In this document: one piece after another, positions 57,511 to 64,000 of the stretch | Layout: every line of letters begins with the position of its first letter | Numbering within the stretch: position 1 is the first letter of the stretch | NCBI RefSeq assembly: GCF_022682495.2 | Contig: NC_071388.1 | Location: 28,876,139 to 28,940,138, forward strand | From: Desmodus rotundus | Taxonomy: Eukaryota > Chordata > Mammalia > Chiroptera > Phyllostomidae | Reading direction: 5' to 3' | Length of the DNA: 64,000 nucleotides | Program-made: the position numbers and the translations under genes | Notes under the pieces: model-generated | What the model was told of the DNA's origin: nothing | What the model saw: the letters and a program-made list of their open reading frames with translations, nothing else | The model's database searches: none

Positions 57511-58359
57511 CCACTTAACATGTGCATATTACAAAAGAATGTAAATGCAATAATGCTACCAAAGAAGTATTTTGTTTTACATTATACAATCTTCTTAACA
57601 TGTTTTCTTCTTTTGAATTTTACATAGAGATTTTTTAAAAGCTAAAATTATAAAATGCACATGCTAAATTTTAGGACCTGCTCAAAAAACTTTGAGGTTG
57701 CCAAGCATCATAATATACATTTAGTCACATAATTAATATGAACTTTAACAATGTATTCAATATGAAAGGAAGGAAAAACACACTTTATCCTTTCTGACAT
57801 ATTTGTAAATTTAAAGATATTTTTGTAGATTTTTAATAATAACAATTCAAGAATTAGACTTTCTAAATACATATATTATTACCTGAACTAGATTAATTTA
57901 TTTTCCTGATACTTTCATGTTTGTCTGATTTAAAATAAAATTTCTAGTTCCAGAGATGAAATCAAATTGGATTTTACAAAAGACACAGGCTTGTGAGGTC
58001 TGAACACAACACTGACAGTTTATAATTATTGCGTTTTTCTGAAACCTGATGGGAATTAAGGGGAAGAAATCAAGCCAAAGCCTGGATTTAAGTATTATAG
58101 TTTTTCATCGTTTTATGCAGAAAACTATCTTATCAGGGGGAGAAAAGATGGTCAACTTTTTTTTTTGACAACTTGCCAATACTTGTCAAGTGCAATAACT
58201 TCTTTTTTTTTAAGATGCTGACTTAATGTATATTACACTGAATTCATGTATATGATACTAAGTAAATTAGTGTAATTATATCGTCACCATTACTTTATAA
58301 GCATCAGGCAGTTCTGTATGGAATATGACTGCATTGGTAGATAAGTCTCCACTAAATGT
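57511..58359. other. No gene seen
   Basis: AT-rich, no supported features. Confidence 0.5.
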
Positions 58360-58480
58360 AAGACAAGCTTTGGAGTTAGGGAGATCTGAGGTTCGATTCT
58401 TAGGTCTGCCATTTGTTAGGTATGTCACCTTCAGTAAGAGTCGCTCTGAATCTTAGATTCTCTACTTTTAAAAGTGTAAC
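58360..58480 (+). repeat. MIR SINE fragment
   Basis: 'gctttggagttagggagatc' then 'tgaggttcgattctta' and 'gccatttgttaggtatgtca' match the MIR head, B box and core. Confidence 0.8.
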
Positions 58481-58487
58481 AGTGTGG

Positions 58488-58578
58488 TTATTGAGGGGGC
58501 CTGGGGTGGGTAGTGGTGGAGAGTATAAGGGGGATAGATGGTAATTCAATAAAAATCAAAAGAAATGAAAAAATAAAA
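58488..58578 (+). mobile_element. L1 3'-terminal stub
   Basis: A G-rich segment ('gggggcctggggtgggtag') followed by 'agatggtaattcaataaaaa' and an A-rich tail resembles an L1 3' end. It is very short. Confidence 0.55.
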
Positions 58579-60984
58579 TGCAACTTACCTTCTTTAGAAT
58601 AAGCTGCTATTTTAGAGTTCTCGGGGCCTTGTTTCTCACATCTAACAATTAGTAGTGGCCATCATTTATTTATCAATTCATTGATATATCTGTTAACAAT
58701 ATTATAAAATGGGTATCTGATTTAATTTTTTGATGGTGGTAAAAATAGCCCTAAGGAATATTGAAGGGATTGGACAGCCCTCTCTTTCCTCTCAGTCTTC
58801 ATGTTACTCTTGTGGATGTGAATGAGTCTATTTTCTGGAGTTGAAACTTCGAGAGTCTAATTTGTATAATTATGGTTTAATATGTATAATTTGATCCTTC
58901 GACTTTTGTTGAGACATAATCCTCTAGGCCAGGTGTGCTCATATGTTATGTGGATATGCTTAGGAGGGCCCGAGACTCTTTCAGGTTTGCCAGGCTGAAC
59001 TGCTTTGGCAATGCTACCCAGCTATTGCCTGACCTTTCCACTCTTGTTTTCTCACGGGTGTTCTCTGGAAACTGTAAAATGTATGTCATTGCAATAGATG
59101 GATTACAGAAGCAGGTGTGAGGTTCCAGATGTCCTTTGTGAAGTCAAATATTAAGGAGATTTGTAGAGATGCAAAACAGTGCAGCTTTTCTGTTTTCTTT
59201 TAAAAATAAAATTATTATTTTTTATTTTTCATAAATTGATACTTATGTTAATGCTGTTTTAAAATGAATTAATAAATACATTTAAAATTCTGTTATAATT
59301 TCTGTACAATATATTAAATATCAATGATAACCCACTCAAACCAACAAAGTTTTTATTATTAACAATTATTTTTAAATAATCTAAATAGTTTTAAAGTAAA
59401 ATTTAATAAAAAATGTTTATACAACAGTCAAAACCCATCATTAAAGAACAAAATCTTGAGACTAGTCATAGTAAGTACTATCAACAGTAAAGAAGAAAAC
59501 CATTTCTCACAAGTTCCGAGCACCAGAGGAAGGAGCCCGCGGTGTTAAATGGAAGAGAGAAGATCTGATCTCTAGATCACTGTTATCCTGGCAGGTGTTC
59601 ATGTTTCAGGACGACCTGGCTTTCTGTCTTCCCACGCTGCCTGCCACGCAACACCAACTGTTACTGTTGGAAAGGCAGTGGGACTTCATTGCTGAGCAAG
59701 CACAGAACAAACTGACTGTCTATTGTGAATACAAGTGTTTCTCTGTGTTAAGTATTGATTTACTTTATCAATATTCTATTAATACATGGAGGAGTAAATG
59801 TTTTCCTTTATGATATTTTTCTCAATATATTAAATGCATTTTGTATTTTTAAAGTACACATTTATATATTTATGAAGTGTATATGTTTTATAATGACAAT
59901 AAAAGGTAGCATGTTGATAGTTTACATATATTTAAAAGTTGATATTTCAGGTAAATAGAACCACAATACACATTTGTTTCATTATGTAGAGGTTAAAATT
60001 TTCTATCCTATTTATTTACCTGAACATTAATATAATTAAATATATTGTTATTTGTCAAAAGAAAATTATTGTACTTAATAAAAGGAAACTAAGCATTTTC
60101 TTCTGAAAACCATGATTCAGCATTAAAAAATGTATGTTTAATCACTCCATTAACAAAGATATATTTTTATCCTATTAAAGGAAATATAAAAGCAGAAGAA
60201 CAGATAGAACAATTAGCATCTCAACTGTTCTTACTCTCTTTCTAATTTCGATAGCAAGGATTTTTTAAGTTTCAGAAAGTTCTACTTAGATACTATTCTC
60301 TTTGACTGATGTAAAAGAGACCAGGTCAGATTAATTACATTATTGTAAACAAGTGAGACTTTATGGTTTTAAGTTTATCTAACTTCATAAATCAAATGTG
60401 AAGCAAGTACTACTATTTTAGGTGATATTATTTGATTAGATAATTATACAAGATGTTTAAACATATGGTATATAATGATAAAAATGATAACTACTGCTTA
60501 TTGCATAAGGTTGCATAATAAATATCTACTCATTGTGAAAATTTTCCCAGTACAGACACTTGTAATGAAGCAAAACTGCCCACAGCCTATCACATCAGGA
60601 ACATCAGTGTGGATAGATGGATAGTATGAAGTGACCAGTTAATTCTTTGGACATTTAATCCTTAACAAAGTACAAATCAGGTTTCCTCAGGTTAATTTTC
60701 CACTGGAAGAGAACATAGGTTTCAGGAGTTAGTGCAGGATTATAAACTACTGTTATCTTTATCTCTTTATAAAAATATATCAAAGTCAATATGTCTTTCC
60801 AGCATAAGCTGACATCACCTCCTGACCAAATATAAAGAAATAAATTTATAGAAATTCTAATTCTTGCTTAACAGAATTTGCATTTAAATAAATCTTCAGT
60901 AGTTTTTGCCTCAGTAGAGTATTTATTGATTTATATTTATAAATTGGAGATAGCTAGAATTGGTATAGAATCATCAAAAACTAA
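58579..60984. other. No gene seen; about 2.4 kb
   Basis: Mostly strongly AT-rich. Two more balanced patches (58930-59110 and 59515-59720) carry short plus-strand frames (58935-59120, 59595-59813). I see neither domain nor a convincing exon structure in them. Confidence 0.45.
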
Positions 60985-61172
60985 AGATTTAGCAGGGGAA
61001 ATGGGGACAGGCTCATAGTTGGAGAGCAGGATGACAACACAGTGGAGGGGGGGGAGGGATTGAGCACAAAAGAAAAGGGGCTCATGGACATGGACAACAG
61101 TGTGGTGACTGCTGCGGACAGGAGGTATAAGGGGACTACATGAAAATGGAAAAATACAATAAAGACAAAAAG
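60985..61172 (+). mobile_element. L1 3' end fragment
   Basis: 'ggggaaatggggacaggctc', 'gagcaggatgacaacacagt', a G-run, 'gtggtgactgctgcggacag' and 'aaaatacaataaagacaaaa' show the order of an L1 3' UTR and tail. Confidence 0.7.
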
Positions 61173-63650
61173 CTAAAGATTTAACTATTGATTCATATGT
61201 GATATGACAGGGTTATGATAAAATAGAGGAAAGATTAGAAATTTAAATATAATAGGTTTGTAATGAGTGGAACACTCTGAATGTAAGAGACTCGAGAGGG
61301 CTTGTTATGAGTAGAGAGTGGGTGTGACTCATCCGAAGGGCCACACCATTCGGCTCAAAGAGACGCTGCCTTGCGGCAAAGCAGGCCCAGTAACAACACG
61401 GCTAGACAGCCTCATTTTCCTAGAAAAATTGAAAGTCTGGATCTTTAAGTGAAATCACCTGCTTTTGTATTTTGACTAAACAAACTACTAGGAGTCTGCA
61501 GGTGCGCATCTTCCTCTGAGGCACTTGGCATGAACATTTGGTTGAATGTACTTTTTGCCATTGAAATAATGTTTACCAACATTTCAGTGCTTGTAAAAAA
61601 TTTAAGGATATAATATTACAACCTGTATTGGAATTTACATGCCAAAAATTATTTTATGATTTCTTCCTCTTAAAAATAAATAAAAACAGTTTAAAACAAC
61701 CTGAATACAACTTGATTAAGCCCTCTGTTATTTTCAGACTTCCTCAGATTGGCTTGTAGGCAAGTTTTGAAACTCCTAAATTTCCTTCTCGTACCTCCTC
61801 TTCTTGAGTCATAAGAGAAATATTATTTTGTTTCCTATGTCATAAAACAGAGACTTTTAACAGTGTAAGATATTTTTCTCCCAAGCACTTCAGGGTGCTC
61901 CACTATTTATATTCTGTGGATTCAGATCTTAGATATATAGATACAGGAATAGACAACTCAGAGAGGATTACAAGGAGGAAGAAAGTTTTCATTTTTGACT
62001 CATAGGCTAATGCCATTTTTGTTTGATTAAAAAAATATCTTAGTAATTCCATCAAGGTAAGTCCATGCAAATGCCATTTGCAAACAAACATGCTTGGAAA
62101 ATTTCTTGCCCTTATTTACAGTTTATGTGTATAGAGGAAGAATTTATCCTTTTGAGTAAAAGTTGAGAGGTGGCTTTGAGAGGATGCCCTTGAGCATTTT
62201 TGTTGTGTCTGGGTTAGGATTAGCTGGTGGGACTCTGCTGGACTAATACAGACTTTTTAAAAATCATGTCTATTTCCAGCATTTGGCTACACAAAGCATA
62301 TGCTTTACTCCAGTTCCTCTTAGGTAGACTGTATTATTTTACAAATAAAGTGCTTAGAAAGCTACACATGTTTTCTGCACACTCTTCTTGTCCTTTATGT
62401 GAGAGAACTGCCCATTCCACTGAACCCTGCTGTGTTATCTTTGAACGGGAGAAACAAAGCCTTTCAAGTTCGACTGAATGAACGACACATGACTCTGGAG
62501 CTTTGTAAGGCATCGAGGTCGATTCTATGGGCAGTGCAGATTATGCCTCAAGAGACTTTGAGCACACAGGAATGAGGTAAGGCAACGATCAGATGTCTCC
62601 CAGATATTTCCCAGCAATCAAACTCTTGTGCACCATGGAGAAGAACATATGTGTCATCTGGTCGCAGTAATTACCATAAATCCGCAATACTTGTGTAAAC
62701 TAACAACTATTTTCTTTACATTCCAGTGAAATGTTAAGTTTTGTTAAAAACTACAAATATTTTAACAAAAAATAGTGTAGGATATTATAAAGGGATGCCA
62801 GTCTGATGTCATCTTTCTATTGAACTTAAATTATTATATTTAAAATTCTACAGTATGACATTTTTCTCTAGGATAAAATTACGTGTAAACAGAAGTGTGT
62901 TAAAAATGAAAACTAGTAATAGCTAATGTACACTGGAATGGTATATATACATAGCTGAAATTCATAAAAGCCATAATAAATGCAGTATGGTCTTTATTTT
63001 AAAAACTAGGATTTAAGCTTCCTTCTCACTAAGCAATTGCGGAAGAGAAAATTGCTGTAATTTGTGTGCTCCGGACTCCCGGCAGTGCCTTTGCTGACTC
63101 ATTGACTGACTAACAAGTAGGCTAATTTAAGTTTAATATCTTTTCAGTTCATCTTTTATTAGCACTGTGAAAGAGTATTAAAAAGGCTAAAAATCAGGCA
63201 ACAACAGAGAGAAATAATAATGTATGGATAATCTATTGAAGTGTTCTAATAATACTGAATATCTGAGAAGCATATTATTTCAAGTTACCTCATCCTAAAG
63301 GAATGCCAATCTTAGGGTTCGGGTTTTAAGCTAACTAGTAATCTAAATGGTTATATCTATGTGTAATTAAACAACTAAATGTGGGCAAGTAAACAAAATC
63401 AGTTGTATTTCAGCACACCTTTCTTTAATAGTTTTTAATTTAAAAATCCAGAAAAATTATATCGCTATGGTGCACTTAGAGGTATTTGCAGATTAATCTG
63501 TCACATGATTATCTTTCCTATGTAAACTGAGTTATGGTATGCTCACATAAACAAGGGGTAAAAATATGTTTAGTAAACTTGCGTAAAAATGAAAATTATA
63601 GTAGCGATTTTAATTTTCTTTTTGAAAAAATAAAGTTGTGAACTATTAAA
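61173..63650. other. No gene seen; about 2.5 kb
   Basis: AT-rich DNA with a balanced, CpG-containing patch at 61260-61430 and another at 63050-63110. No repeat family or exon is identified. Confidence 0.45.
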
Positions 63651-64000
63651 TGTCGGGGGGCTTTAACGCAGCCCCCCGGGTCCGCCATGGATGAAGAAAA
63701 AGACTACCAAGACATTATCTGCTTGGGGAGGAAAGGTGGCCGCTTCTCTCAAAGGGGAAGGGCCCAGAGCCTCTCTCTCCAGGGGCTTTTATTAGGTTCA
63801 TTCGCATAGTAATACAGATAAAGCTCATCAATCATTGTCAGCCAGTAAGGGTTAAACAATACAAGATTTACAGAGAACTCTGAGGGCTTATTCTGAGTTA
63901 CAGCCAATTAGTTAGAGGGCCATAAAACTTTAGGCGCCAGACTCATCTCAGGTCTGGACCCTTATCTCTTAAACTGAGGGTACAAATTAAGTAGGTTTCA
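63651..64000 (-). mobile_element. Retroviral LTR, antisense, cut by the window edge
   Basis: The unit starts abruptly at TGTCGGGGGG, which is ...CCCCCCGACA on the minus strand and so a CA-type LTR 3' end. On that strand an AATAAA signal (plus-strand 'ggggcttttattagg' near 63783) lies about 140 bp upstream, as expected for R-U5. GGGGGGCT (63655-63662) and AGCCCCCC (63670-63677) form an 8-bp stem. Similarity to the LTR at about 6220 suggests related families. Since it runs off the window, I cannot tell a solo LTR from the 3' LTR of a provirus lying to the right. Confidence 0.7.

Overview
The window looks like non-coding nuclear DNA from a bat of the suborder Yangochiroptera. It is AT-rich and I found no host protein-coding exon that I can defend. 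The diagnosis rests on two tRNA-derived SINEs of the Ves type, with the 'ctggcc(a/g)gg' motif and a long CT-rich tail, which are typical of these bats. It is supported by several LINE-1 3' ends of the bat type and by ancient mammal-wide repeats (L2, MIR, MER5A, MLT1-like LTRs). The open frames are either parts of retrotransposons or chance frames in repeats. Family names come from recognition by eye, not from a database search.

Layout. 1-6 kb: single-copy-looking DNA with an MLT1-like LTR, MIRs, an L2 end, a MER5A and an antisense Ves. 6-11 kb: an antisense LTR, a short hAT-like element with an 8-bp target duplication, and about 2.7 kb of old unclassified repeat-like DNA. 11-16 kb: an L1 ORF2 fragment, an AT microsatellite, a probable LTR and an L1 3' end. 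16.5-18.5 kb: the most striking object, an apparently full-length ORF1-only L1 derivative (HAL1-like, 'half-L1') on the minus strand. It has a 5' UTR, an open 279-codon ORF1, a 3' UTR and target-site duplications. 20-24 kb: old repeats with a GATA microsatellite. 23.66-25.64 kb: a KMT2C processed pseudogene that seems to sit inside a hAT-like DNA transposon. 26-27.2 kb: a long L2. 33.6-42.2 kb: many L1 pieces, some inverted, with a Ves nested in an ancient L1. 44-44.8 kb: a three-part nest holding a second copy of the HAL1-like 3' end and a mariner-like MITE. 50.9-52.0 kb: a 5'-truncated L1 with the ORF2 C-terminus. 54.05-54.35 kb: an RPL41 processed pseudogene. 54.5-55.6 kb: a probable solo LTR. 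57.3 kb: a Ves with a perfect 16-bp duplication. 63.65 kb to the end: the 3' part of an antisense LTR that runs out of the window.

How it fits together. The retrotransposons depend on L1 ORF2 protein: SINEs, processed pseudogenes and the ORF1-only element all need reverse transcriptase supplied in trans. No autonomous full-length L1 is present here. A good CTCF-type motif at 48.71 kb is the only regulatory site outside repeats that I would single out.
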